Positions 45,490 through 56,922 of a stretch of DNA of 64,000 nucleotides are shown piece by piece. How positions within the stretch are numbered: position 1 is the stretch's first letter; each line of letters opens with the position of its first letter. Made by a program: the position numbers and the translations under genes. The notes under the pieces are model-generated. The model made no database searches. It was given only the letters and a program-made list of their open reading frames with translations, and was not told the DNA's origin. The stretch covers positions 76,666,124-76,730,123 of the forward strand of contig CM049308.1 in assembly GCA_026874595.1 (NCBI GenBank), given 5' to 3'. The stretch is from Sipunculus nudus. Taxonomy: Eukaryota; Annelida; Sipuncula; Golfingiida; Sipunculidae.

Positions 45490-46000
45490 TAATCGATGTG
45501 ATTAGTGAAGCTTCCAACCCCACTGAATGGAAATCCGCTAGAATCACTCCCATTTAAAAAGGTAAAGGTCCCAAAGAAGATATTAATAATTATCGGATTA
45601 TTTCTTTTCTTCCTAATTTAGTATACATATTCGAAAAGGTTTAACATGCTCAAATGTTATACTACTCAAACCGGCATGACATAATAATTCATGATCGATC
45701 TGCTTTCTTTGCTCCAAGTAATTTATACAGGGGCTTGCTTCTCATGCTGTTGAAAAAGCTACCGTAGTATCGTCACAGCATCCTGTGAAAATTGGAATAC
45801 CTCAAGGTTCTGTATTATGGCCTATATTATTTTTAATTTATGTAAATGTTGTAACTGGAAAAACGGGTAATTGTCGATGTATTTTTTTTTGCGGATGACA
45901 CCATTAGGTCATGGTGAGTAAGGCAGCAACTTCACACGGCGTCGCTACTTTATCTAAATGGGTTTAAAGATCATAAACAAAACTTTTTTAATCTTACCTC
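45490..46000 (+). pseudogene. LINE reverse transcriptase fragment
   Basis: Broken frames give SEASNPTEWKSARITPI then KGKGPKEDINNYRIISFLPN (finger region), GIPQGSVLWPILFLIYVN (motif B region; canonical Gly-Pro is Trp-Pro here) and FADDTI (palm motif C, near 45889). Palm motif A and about 100 residues are missing between the finger and GIPQG parts. Stops and frameshifts throughout. It lies immediately upstream of the P2X7-like gene. Confidence 0.75.
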
Positions 46001-46174
46001 ATTAATACGCGAGCGTATCAAGAAATGTTAACTATACAAAACCCCTGAAGCTTAATCCCAGACGCAGATATTAAATGTGCCTAATTTGATGAAATTCGGC
46101 TATGCCTGAGCCCCTACTGGATCCAAGTCTCCAGGGCAGTTTTGCACGCGTTTGCCGCCAGACGGCGTGCCGCG

Positions 46175-46182
46175 TGACGTCA
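46175..46182. promoter_or_regulatory. CRE palindrome upstream of the P2X7-like gene
   Basis: TGACGTCA, the full CREB/ATF consensus palindrome, about 110 bp before the ATG at 46291 and within a locally G/C-richer stretch. Its use as a promoter element is inference; no TATA box is evident. Confidence 0.3.
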
Positions 46183-46290
46183 TGTCAGCTAAACTGATGC
46201 TGTGTTGCTGTTCAGTAACCAGTGCAGATCAGGCCTTGTTTACCCATGAAAGTTTACAACTTTTTAAAACTTCGGTGAAGAAAACTAAGG

Positions 46291-48348
46291 ATGTCGTCGT
46301 CAAAAGAAGACTATGAAACGCCGCTAGATGAAATCAACATCTCTGGCGTGCAGGTATACCAGTTTGAGCCGCTTGTTACCAAACGTGGCCACTGTCAAGT
46401 TTCTGAGGAGTCCGATGTCAGCGGCAATACAAGCAGCGAGCAGGACCAGGTCAGCGATGTCACAGCACAAGGAAATACACAAGTAGGGTACGTTTATTGG
46501 AAAGTTAACAAGCTTTAACAGTTCCATATCCATGAACCACGTGTTCATTCTGAGAAACGCGTTTCTACAGAGTTCATAACATTCCTCTTCGAGGAACAGG
46601 CGTTCTTGCTATTTAAATGACATTTAACCCCCCCCCCCCCCTTTCTCCCAAGTAAAGTCTAGGTAACGTAAAAACGGAAATACGATCAGGTGGTTCTTTT
46701 ACTTTATTAGGATATTCTCATTATTTTACTTTATTCGGATATTCAGTACAAATTAAACTAGAATACGGGTAGTCGACAAGCGACTACGTGTATCCGCCTA
46801 AATCAGAGTGGAACGGGTGAAGTGAGGCATGGATTGAGTGGCAAGGGGAAATAGAGTGAAGTGTTGCATATTAGCATGGATGTCTGCAGCCAAATGGTTG
46901 CGCCACCTACCACAAAATCCAGAAAGCCATCCAAGTTGTATACATATGCAAAATTTGAGGCAGATAAGTCAAACCACTATATGTTTATGATTGATTTTAG
47001 CCCGTGGCAGACAAACAGATGGACGCTGTGCAAAAATGGTTGAAGGTGGCGCCACCAGTTTTGCGTATGATAAAGAGCTATGTGAGAACTATACACATGC
47101 AAAACTTTGGCCCAATAGGTCAAACGGTTCCCATGATATGAGCTTGGATGTCTGCTGCATAAACTAGAATGCAGGTGGCGCCACCTGTCATAAAATCAAG
47201 ATAGCTGTTGGGGATGTATAAACCTGCAAAATTTTAGGCAGATATGTCAAACCACTTCCGAGATATGAGTGATTTTATCTAATGGCAGAAGCTGTGCAAA
47301 AATGGTTGAAGGTGGCGCCACCAGTATGATAAAGAGCTATGTGAGATCTATACACATGCAAAATTTTGCCCCAATCGGTCAAACGGTTCCCGAGATATGA
47401 GCTTGGATGTCTGCAGCGTAAACGTGAATGTAGGTGGCGCCTCCTGTCATAAAATCAGAAAAGCTATCCATGATGTATACGCATGCCGAATTTCAGGTGA
47501 ATTAGTCAAATCACTGCAGAGATATGAGTGATTTTATCCCATGGCAAACAAACAGACGGGATCTGTGCAAAAATGGCTGCAGGTGGCGCCACCAGTTTTG
47601 CGTATGATAAAGAGCTATGTGAGATCTATACACATGCAAAATTTTGGCCCAATCGGTCAAACGGTTCCCGAGATATAAGCTTGGATGTCTGCAGTGTAAA
47701 CGTGAATGTAGGTGGCGCCACCTGTCATAAAATCAGAAAAGCTATCCAGGATGTATACACATGCTGAATTTCAGGTGAATTAGTCAAATCACTGCAGAGA
47801 TATGAGTGATTTTAACCCAAGGCAGACGAACAGATGGACACTGTGCAAACATGGTTGCAGGTGGCGCCACCATTTTTTGTGTATATCATAAAGCTCTCCA
47901 AGGGCTACATTTGTGCAAAAAAATTTTCCTGAACCGTCAAACGGTTCCCGAGATATGTGGGTTTATGTGTGGAAACAGACGCACAAACGGACGCAGAGCG
48001 CAGAGGAAAGGTCAGAGGTCAAAACAAAATCGGGGCGCAGCAGTTCACATGTGACCCGAACATAATCCCGGGTTTTGTAAAATTCCGCCCAGCGGTTACG
48101 GAGGAGTTCTCCGGACACCTACGCCGCGGCGGCGGCGGCGGCGGCGGCGGCCTGCAGCTGAAAACATAGTATGCGCAAAACTCTGTTTTGGCGGATATCA
48201 AAATATAATAATAGGGCCATTTAAGCTGAATACATTTTGAACAAAAATTATTTGTTTAGATACATCGTTTTGTTATGCATAATGGCAATTAAAGCAAAGA
48301 GTAGAAAATTACCTGATGTTTAAACTGCTGGAAGGTTTTGTACACAAG

Positions 48349-48395
<47 letters not shown>

Positions 48396-48538
48396 CTAAA
48401 CATATTTATATAAGATACATTTCAATAATATAAATATTACTCATATCCTAGTGGAAATGCAACACTTATTGTATATATATATATATTAATAATTAAATTA
48501 TTTTGGAGAAATACTTAATATATGATCATTCCGTTTTA

Positions 48539-48598
<60 letters not shown>

Positions 48599-49247
48599 TG
48601 TCTTTTTCTATAGTTGTCATTGCCAGAACTGTGTACAAATGGCAACAGAGCGGGAAAACAGATGTTGTCACAGTTACAAAGCGATAGCTAATGCCAAGGG
48701 CTCACACCAGTGCATAACAGAACACCCGGGTTTTGAGGCAAATTGCCTCAATATATATGTTTTATTAACATCCAAATATGAATATATCCAGGCGGCTGGA
48801 CCATTTGGGGATGACATACATGATAATGAGTAAGAAACTTGTTTGAAGCTTGCACACACACACACATGTGATATTTTTAAATGCAGACTCGCCCTCAGCC
48901 AGGACGAAGGTTACAGAAAGTTTAGATAAGCTATATATGACGGCTTAATAAATATAACACCTCAACAATGCAAGATTTTGTTAAACTGAGAATAGTACAT
49001 GTATATAAAGATTAATAGATCATAAAAAATATATGCGAACTAGGATATACATGTATGACGCAGGTTATTTTCTGTTTCTTTCAGGATATACAGATATTTA
49101 GCATACAGGCGTTTTGTGTTCATGGTATGGCACAAGCTTGGCAAAGGAAACAGGAAAGTCTTGCCATCCTGCGTTGTGACCGCCATTAGAAAAACGTTTC
49201 CCAATCCTGATTGTGTCTACACAGGCTTCATAGATCGTCTTTGGTGA
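46291..49247 (+). CDS. P2X7-like intracellular cysteine-domain protein (three exons)
   Basis: Exons 46291-46482 (ATG to ...GNTQ, donor CAA|GTAGGG, phase 0), 48627-48829 (acceptor TTGCCAG, donor GA|GTAAGA, phase 2) and 49085-49247 (acceptor TTTCAG, stop TGA). Phases agree at both junctions, giving about 185 aa. Residues 1-64 are acidic and Ser-rich with a VQVYQFEPLV motif. Then follow NCVQMATERENRCC, CITEHPGFEANCLNIYVL, YRYLAYRRFVFMVWHKLG and VLPSCVVTAIRKTFPN...YTGF. This is the order of conserved Cys and aromatic motifs in the C-terminal cytoplasmic domain of P2X7 receptors, which occurs as free-standing proteins in molluscs and other invertebrates. No channel or transmembrane part is present. 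The usual CxCG just before NC is not encoded at the exon 1/2 junction: either a microexon was missed or the motif is lost. Intron 1 contains a Helitron-like element and microsatellites. Function of the stand-alone proteins is unknown to me. Confidence 0.8.
46757..48190 (-). mobile_element. Helitron-like non-autonomous element, copy 2
   Basis: Read on the minus strand, the 3' end is a perfect 7-bp-stem hairpin (GTAGTCG, loop CTTGT, CGACTAC; 46769-46787), then CCGTATT and CTAGT, followed by host T. That is the canonical Helitron 3' end. The body has seven GGTGGCGCCACC palindromes at 47045, 47174, 47311, 47433 (one change), 47582, 47711 and 47860, spaced 122-150 bp. They alternate between two flank types, so the higher-order unit is about 275 bp. 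The 5' end near 48190 is not defined. It sits in intron 1 of the P2X7-like gene. Confidence 0.7.
48124..48151. repeat. (CGG)n trinucleotide repeat
   Basis: About nine CGG/GGC triplets in an otherwise AT-rich intron, at the distal end of the Helitron-like copy. They create poly-Gly and poly-Pro/Arg frames on the two strands. Confidence 0.9.
48352..48392. repeat. (TA)n microsatellite
   Basis: About 20 TA dinucleotides in intron 1 of the P2X7-like gene. Confidence 0.95.
48540..48596. repeat. (TA)n microsatellite
   Basis: About 28 TA dinucleotides ending 30 bp before the exon 2 acceptor of the P2X7-like gene, so it could affect branch-point placement. Confidence 0.95.
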
Positions 49248-49351
49248 CAGCGTTTATTTGGTGACAAAGGTTACTTCTTCTGATATGAAGATGACGGCAG
49301 ACTTGAGGTTGTGTTGAACCGTGACCTGAAGCCCTTAACAAGCTCACACAG

Positions 49352-49417
<66 letters not shown>

Positions 49418-49986
49418 ATCCACAAGACAGTGACTTATTTTAGGAGTCATGTATCGTAATAACATGTATAAATATTGCATTAAATTTCTGAATTTAAATG
49501 AAATTTTGCGCGGTACATGTACCCTGTCTCTGTATGTTATTTTCTTATAAGGTTAATACTTCACTTTTTCTTATTTTTTTTTTAATCATAGAACATATAA
49601 TGTTAATCATATATTGTAAGTTTACGTACTGAATGATAGAGGAACCTTCACTGCTTTGAGAACAGCGTCGCCTTGCCTGGCGCTAGGATGGGACACGCTC
49701 CATAGTAGTTTACCCTTTTTGGTTACTGCATGGGCCCGCTGAGAATTCTCATTGTAATGCATAGCAGCTAACACCAACCTTTGAATGAGAGAAAAGGCAT
49801 ACGATATTAAATCAATGCTCTGGCCGAATAGCTGTATTCATATATATCTTTAATTTCTTTTCTTTTTAAAAATTGTTAATAAATCAATTGTGTGTTCTGA
49901 ACAACTTTTAATTGCATGGGGTATATTATTACTCGAAATATGTTTCATCTGCATATAAAATATCTTCATTAATACTTTAATTTCCT
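49248..49986. other. 3' flank of the P2X7-like gene, with (TA)n
   Basis: Contains a (TA)n run at 49354-49414. A possible polyadenylation signal AATAAA is at 49879-49884, about 630 bp after the stop; none nearer was noticed. No gene. Confidence 0.4.
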
Positions 49987-51055
49987 TTGCAGTTGGTTCC
50001 AAAATGCGTTCATTTTAAGTCCATGTCCTTTGTTAAGGCATATTCGAAACACAAGCTTTCAATCAACATCGAGAAAACATCAACCATCCTCTTCAGCTCC
50101 CGTTTTATGGAGACTTTGCCCCTGAATGTCACAGCATTTGACCAGTCCATCAAACAATCTAATAGTATCACGAATTTGGGGTTAGTGCTTAATGAAAACC
50201 TAACATTGTCGGATCACGCTGAACAAGGGTGCAAAAAGCTCTCCTCAAAAGTAGGTGCCCTTTTTAGGTTAAGTCAATACATTTCTCGAGACACCGCTTT
50301 GAAGATGTACAATGGCCAGATTCAGCCACATATTGACTGCGGCCTCACAGTCTGGGGAAATGCGCCTTCTTCGTGTCTGACTCTCTTTGAGAGACTTCAA
50401 AATCGCGCCACACGTATTGTAAGTCGCAATTTTAATCATGGATGTAGCATTTCAGATATCCGTCGGTCTCTTAACATCAAATGCGTTTAACAAAGACATG
50501 AATACCTGACTTGCATACTTATGTTTAAATGTCTCAGTAACTTAAGTCCATCCTGTATGACCGAGCGGTTCACATATGTTCACCAAGTCCACCAACATGA
50601 TACACGCAAAAGCTATTCCAAAAAAAATTTATGTACACAAACCTCGGACAGACTATTTAAAGAAATTATTTAATGCCGAGGTCCGATTTTGTGGAACACA
50701 TTTAATAAATCTCAAAGAAACCGAATCTCCTTAAAGGTCTTTAAAAATGTACAAAACGTTATAAATGTAAACCTCCTTTGAGCTTTATATGTCATAAAAT
50801 GCACGCTATTTTATATTCATACTCATGAATTTATATTACGTTGCATGTCATTGTTTTATATTTTCATGTAATATCACAACTTCTATTCACATCATGCTGC
50901 ATAATTTTATCTTAAGCCATTGTTATTAATTGTGACAGCTTTTACATGGTTTTACATTGTATAAACTGTATAGACCAACTGGGCCCTGTGGCAGATCAGA
51001 CAATCTTGTCTGAACGGCTTACCCTGTATAAATATGTTTTAATAAATAAATAATA
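49987..51055 (+). pseudogene. 5'-truncated LINE, family A-like copy 2 (post-RT region)
   Basis: The open frame 49987-50490 encodes the region after the RT palm: HKLSINIEKTSTILFSSRF, NLGLVLNENLTLSDHAEQG, ALKMYNGQIQPHIDCGLTVW and LFERLQNRATRIVSRNFNHG. Broken frames continue with EYLTCILMFKCL, RHDTRKSYSKKN-type and ILWNTFNKSQRNRISLKVFK fragments. The 3' end has 'ttgtctgaacggcttaccct' and an AATAAATAAAT tail. The palm and catalytic YADD are absent. It has the same tail style as the 24475 and 54030 copies but a different 3' UTR sequence, so it is a related subfamily. Confidence 0.8.
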
Positions 51056-54029
51056 AATAAGATAGTTCGGATAGTTCAACAAATAACCCAAACTGCTGTG
51101 AAAAATATATTTATTCAAAGAGAAATCTAGCTTGACACAATGGGTGATTCAGAGAAGACAACATGCAGATGAAGGACGATTTTTTCCTTCCATTTTCAGT
51201 GATTGGAACGAACACATTCATCGGGAGGACATTTATTAAATCTGAAATTAACAGAAGCTAAGAAAAAAATTAAATTTTCTTATCGATTACATAAATAAAC
51301 CTGGGGGGGGGGGGGGGGGGCTAATCTATTTCATAATTAACGGTGGTCGCACTGGACTTTTCTCAAAACCCGGATCGGATATGCACGTTTTTGGTATTTA
51401 CCTGTCGGAGATGGTGCAAAGCGTATCCTTAGGGATAATCTCCTTATTTCTCCATCAATCAATATATATTTCAAATTGATTTTCGAAGAGCTATTTCAGG
51501 GTCACCTGTCGGCAGCTACGATTCTACATCAAGGCAAAAAGCACTTTGTAACTCCATGCAATGTAAAGAGGACGTTTTGAGGCATCTGTCATTTAAAATA
51601 TGCGGGTTTTCTGTTCCGTAACTACTATTCTCTTAAATGATTTTTTTTCTCTTAAATGACGTAGTCAAACTTTACGAGAAGGGGGTTGGGGGTATAGTAA
51701 CGTGTGGTTGGTTTAATTATTTATATTTCTTCAAAATTAACTAAAAAGTAACATGTTGACGTAGATGGTGAAAATGCGCATCTATGTTAATAACTTTCAA
51801 AATAACTTCTTTTAAAAGTAATCATCTTGGTAAAATAGGTGCTAAAATGTTCAAGACCTATGTCAAACGTTTTACCGGCTTCTGTGGTGTAGACAGCGCA
51901 CCGGACCAAGCAGAGCACAAATCGTGAGTTCGAGTGTAGAGTGTAATAACGGAATGAATTGATATAGAAATTTTGGATAATATCTTAATATGAAGTTAAT
52001 CACAAAGCTCTTCAGTAAAATCCTTAACTTATGAACTTGAAAGTAATAAACCGTGGATAACTTAATCATCTAATTGGAAGAAAATAAAAAAGAAATCTGA
52101 AAAATGAAAAATGGGAAAAGAAATAGATAAAATGAGGGTTATTTCAGCTCGGGGGGGGGGGGGGGGGGGCACGGGGTTCCTAAAACTTTAACAAACACAA
52201 TTTGATTCAATTTATAAAATATGTGGTACGAAGGGTTTTGAATAATCTTATTTTGCCTAATCTATTACTTATAAGAAAAGTATTTTCTTTAGGAATGTCA
52301 TTCGTATGCCTTGTAGAACACAATGTTCACTTGTCACGGGTGTATTGATGTATTATCAATCAATATTAAAATAGTGTAACCAGTGATTATTATTTTGAGG
52401 GCCATCTGTTGAATTTCGATGAAACTTCAATTGCAAAATATTGAACTAGTATAGATAAGCTGGTGATTCCTGAGGACAACCAAGGGTTTCCTATAAGATG
52501 GTTGTCATGACGGCCTTTGGGAGTTAATATCAAACATTTCAATTTCAAGAAAGGAGCTGCTTGAAAGATATCCCGTACATCATACTGCCAAGTTCGCATG
52601 CCTTAAACGCTAATATCGTATAATTTTTCTAAATAATTATTAAAATTGAGGCACATGTGTTCGGGATAGGAATATACACTTTGTCAATCAAACTATAAAT
52701 GACGGCAGGAACTAATCTACTCTCCAGACACCTATATTAACAGTTGTTTTTTTTCCCTTTTGAAATAACACAATGAAAATAAATCTTCTACTCGATCAAA
52801 GTTGAACATCTGCGCTGTCTGGGTCACAGCCCTTTTTATTGTTTACTAATATGTATCAATTTCTAAAAAAAGGGTCACCGTAAAAATCCATATAACAAGG
52901 TCCATATTTCTAAAGCTGATTACCTCTGTCAGAAAACCTGCGTCTTGTCCCTGGAGACGATCTCCCCTCAGACAGTTACAGCAAATTAACATAAAAGTTA
53001 ATAAGATAAGTGAGGATTTTTTTATCTGAGAAGAATGTCTCCTTCTAATCCTTTTGTTCCTTGCTTCATCTTGTCTAATGTGGAATTAACACGGGATAAA
53101 GAGGGGAAAAATAAGATAAAAAATAGCTGTTGTCTTTTGACAGTTGGCTATACTTTATGATATTAATCTTTATCAATGTCGAAATATCGATGAAGAAAGC
53201 GACAGAAAATACGATAACTGATGGTTCTGACAAGTTTGTCAATTGTTGTTTATGGATCGATCACAAATATTAACAACTGGGAAATACACGGGTTTTATTC
53301 AATTGATATAAGTTTAATACAATCTTCATAAACGGGTAGAGCAAACCGATCCAGATTATTTTTAATAGGTCGCACAGAAAATAGAGCAATAAAGATTGTG
53401 AAGGACATCTAAGTACATCAAATATATTGAATGCCATGATTCTTGTGTCCTCCATGTTGAATTCATTAAAACAATGCGGTACCTTTAATTTACTGCTTGA
53501 CCGCCACCGTCGCCGGGCTGATACCTGCAGGCTGCGGCTATTTAGATAAACTTGACAAACTAATATAAATATCGATATTTTATCAATAACCCCTTGCCGA
53601 TAATCGGTATATAGATTTTGATACTAATGCAGCTGTTATTTAAAGGACCCTCGATATCTAGGGCTGGAATTAATACACAAGAGCGATGGACTTCTGTTCA
53701 CACATAATGTTCGTGTAGGTTGAGTTGTATTATCATATAAAACTGTTGCCGATAAAAAGTGTATGACTCTAGATTTCTTAATCCGAGCCTATTTCCCAGA
53801 AGAAATCAGCATCATTTTCTTTACCAAATAACCCTGAGTTTGTGTGATTTGTTTAAGAACTGTTACTAGTTCCGTGAGCACATCAGTGACGTCATTAACA
53901 AGTAATGACTAGAAATACAATATCTAAATAATAGCCTAGTTTTTTTAATGATACTGTCAGCCCCCGACTGTTGTTAAACGTGCACGGTGCACAACCAAAT
54001 GTATGGTCTTTTAAAATATATGAATAGAA
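51056..54029. other. No gene recognised
   Basis: AT-rich, with poly-G tracts at 51303-51320 and 52151-52169. Short frames only, none with a recognisable motif. A tRNA-like SINE head is listed at 51875-51945. Confidence 0.4.
51875..51945 (+). repeat. tRNA-like SINE head, degenerate
   Basis: GGCTTCTGTGGTGTAGACAG...GCACCGGACC...GTGAGTTCGAGTG has the A-box-like (TGGTGTAGACAGC) and B-box-like (GAGTTCGAGTG) blocks of a tRNA-derived SINE at a suitable spacing. The acceptor stem and anticodon arm do not pair, so it is not a functional tRNA. Confidence 0.45.
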
Positions 54030-56150
54030 TTTATTGATTTATTTATTACAATATTATGTAGGACAGCCTGCACCAGAAGAACCCTTCGATTGTAAGCTGG
54101 GCCATGTCCCATATATAAAGTAAAAGACATTTTTAAACAACTGAATATGACCATGAAATAAAATACAAATACAAATTACTATACGAATATAAAAGACATA
54201 CTAAGACAATAAAACTATTACAAAATGACAGATTATTCTTTAAAATAAATAGATTATCATGGAGATATCGGTACTAAGAGTGGTAAGAACAACTATTCTA
54301 ACTAGAACAATTTCGTACAGTGCCAAAACTAAGATACCGCTGTAAGACTAGAAAAGTACGAACGTGATATCTTTTAAAACTCTGCAAATCTGGGGCGCAT
54401 TTAATGTCCACGGGAAGGGCATTCCATAGGATACTGCCTGCATAGAATGAAGCAGCCTTGAAAGATTCAATCCGTGGTTTGGGAAGGATAGAGTTATTGT
54501 TATGGGTTGAGCGCGTTGGATAATGGTGAATGTCTTTAGCCATAACGAACTTATCACATAGATACCTAAGGGGCTAAACCATTTATGCATTTATAAGTCA
54601 CAACAGATAAAAGGTATAATCATCGCTGATCGATTGTCATCAAACCTATCTCTTTGATTAGTTCCAGACTATTTCGTGACGGGTTATAGTTTCTTGTTAT
54701 AATCCTTGCCGCCCGACACTGAATACGTTGAATAGCGGCAAGGAAAGTGCTTGGACAGCTGCCCAATACAGTTAAGACATAGTCTATTGTTGGCTGAACG
54801 AACGCATGATATATTGTGAGTAGAAACGTCTGTGGCAGATATTTGCTAAGTCTGTGTAATAGCCCTATTTTGCAACATAATTTTTTTTAAAACAGCAGAA
54901 GTGTGAGATTTCCATGTGAGATGTGAATCAATTATGAGGCCAAGGTGAGAGAATTCCTCAACGTTCGGGATATCTTGTTCATCGATACGGATGTGTAATG
55001 GATTTGATGATTTGCGCTGTTTGGAACTTAAGAGCACTGATTTTGTGATGTTTGTTTTTACTGAGCCATTTGGTTACTTAGTCTACCGCGCCCTGCAGCT
55101 TATGATGTGCTAAATCACGACTGACACCGTCTGCGTATAGAGTGATGTCGTCAGCATAAATTGAACATTTACCGTCCGTTATATTAACAAGCAAGTCGCT
55201 AAGGTCGAGAAAGCTTATTGAGTTTCCGCGTCCGCAATTCATAGTTGTTAGTCAATTATCAACCAATCTGTGTAATGCGGCTGTGATGGTGTTATTTGCG
55301 AGAAAAGTAGTTTGTTCAGGGGTAATCAAGCGTTCATGGTTAGGGTACATCAGGAAATGACGTTTAATGTGCTTCTCCAAAATTTTTATCATATGGCATG
55401 TAATGGAAATTGGGCGGTAATTGTTAGGTTCGGATGATTCCCCTTTACCCTTGAAAATGGGAACTTCCCTCGCACATTTCCAGTCAGGAGGAACAGTTCC
55501 TGTATTGAGCGATGAATAGAGAATGTGTGCCAGCGCTGGCACTAGGCTGTCCGCGGCCTCCCCGAGCAAAAGCCTCGGCATATTCATGCCATAAAGTCCA
55601 GCTTTGTTCTTTAGTTCGGTAAGAAGTTTGGCAACTTGCTGTTGGCTCATTTGAGAGATGGAAAATTGAAAATGCGTAAAAGTAGATTGGTCATGTATAT
55701 CATCTTCGGTAAAGGCTTCGGTTAAGTTTTACCAACTGAAGCAATGAGGTCATTTGGGTCATCAGCATTGAGACCTGGGTTGTTGTGACTCTGACTAACT
55801 ATTGTGATAATGTGTTTTAAAGTCTGCCAAAGCTCTTTAGGAGATTTTGACAATTGTGCCTTCTGCCTGTAATAAGAACATATCTGTTGTCGGATCATGC
55901 AGGTGACCCGGTTACATGATTGTCTAAACCTCGCCCAGAGTTTTGGATCATTGTCTGACACAGCAGACTTACGAATGCGTTCACGGTTATAAATAAGACG
56001 CTGAATATCAGCTAACATCCAGGGATTATATCTATTGTTTCTCACTCTAAATGTTCTTAAAGGTGCGTGTTTATTACATATGACCAGGAATTCATCTCGC
56101 CATAGATTCCAATTATTTGCACGGTAGGCGTTACACACAACCAATGTCAT
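54030..56150 (-). pseudogene. LINE, family A copy 3, 5'-truncated with internal deletion
   Basis: Read on the minus strand: the linker between endonuclease and RT (56150-55722; YNPWMLADIQRLIYNRERIR, LWARFRQSCNRVTCMIRQQI, SPKELWQTLKHI), RT fingers (55650-55252; LNTGTVPPDWKCAREVPIFK, NYRPISITCHMIKILEKHIK), then KCSIYADDITLYADG near 55130-55170 (catalytic pair intact), and distal frames 55037-54846 and 54590-54298 (HYPTRSTHNNNSILPKPRIE, AGSILWNALPVDIK). Only about 80 bp separate the finger region and YADD, so palm motif A and the GVPQG segment are deleted. The 3' end (54030-54110) carries the same 'cagcctgcaccagaagaac' block and AATAAATAAA tail, in complement, as the + copy ending at 24475. Nonfunctional. 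Confidence 0.85.
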
Positions 56151-56922
56151 TTAAATTTATGCGGACGCAATTAACAAATAAACAATTCACTGGTTGTGCA
56201 GCCATATTTAGTTGGATCAGTTGGCACTGGGGAAAACCGAAGTTAAATATTCTTGTTTAATTAATGTGTATCGTAGTTCGCTCACAGAACATGATTGAGT
56301 TTCATATGAATTATCCAGCATATGTTAATATGAACGTTAGATGAGTTTAAATGCATCTATCGGTGACAATTTTCGAAGGAAAGTCCTTTGATAAATACAT
56401 TGTGTTGTGCTTTTTACAAAAGAATTTCAGTTATTTATTTATTTAAAATGATCATTTAAAAAATGAAAGTTCATATAATTACTAAGATAATGTGTAATAA
56501 TTGCCATTAAAGATGCAGGATTATGCAGAGCTATATTATTATGAAACCAGAAATAATCCTCACAAAATGTTATATTTACATAAAAATGTTCGTCCCTATG
56601 TCGTTCAAAACAAATAAACGTCAAAGTGACAGTAACCAATGACATTGTATCTCCGATGTGGGACGAAGGTCCAAGGATCCTATTAATATTCATAAGTTGG
56701 TCCCTTAACTCAAATGGTATTTTTGGTTGAAAGGCAATAGACAGAAGTGACAGTAAGGTCAAATTCCATGGCGGCAGGACGCGCCATCGCCCGCTCGCTC
56801 TCTTTAAATTTTGAACTATAGGGCTAACCAGACACTGTGTTTAAAACTATTGGTAGTTATTAGAGCAAAGAAAGGCGTGCAAAGGCATAAGATATGTGGT
56901 GTTTAATTCTGAAATATTAAAC
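56151..56922. other. No gene; possible 5' UTR of the LINE at 56923
   Basis: Contains a 107-codon minus frame without recognisable features and, near 56760-56810, a G/C-rich 'catggcggcaggacgcgcc' patch. This may belong to the 5' region of the LINE that starts at 56923. Confidence 0.3.

Noticed and set aside
48019-48201. Poly-Pro and poly-Gly frames
   Set aside because: Generated by the (CGG)n repeat at 48124-48151.
49228-49480. Minus-strand frames with long Ile-Tyr runs (also 61297-61664)
   Set aside because: Translations of (TA)n microsatellites, open in all frames of that composition.
51875-51945. Functional tRNA gene
   Set aside because: A-box-like and B-box-like blocks are present but the acceptor and anticodon stems do not pair; it fits a decayed SINE head better.
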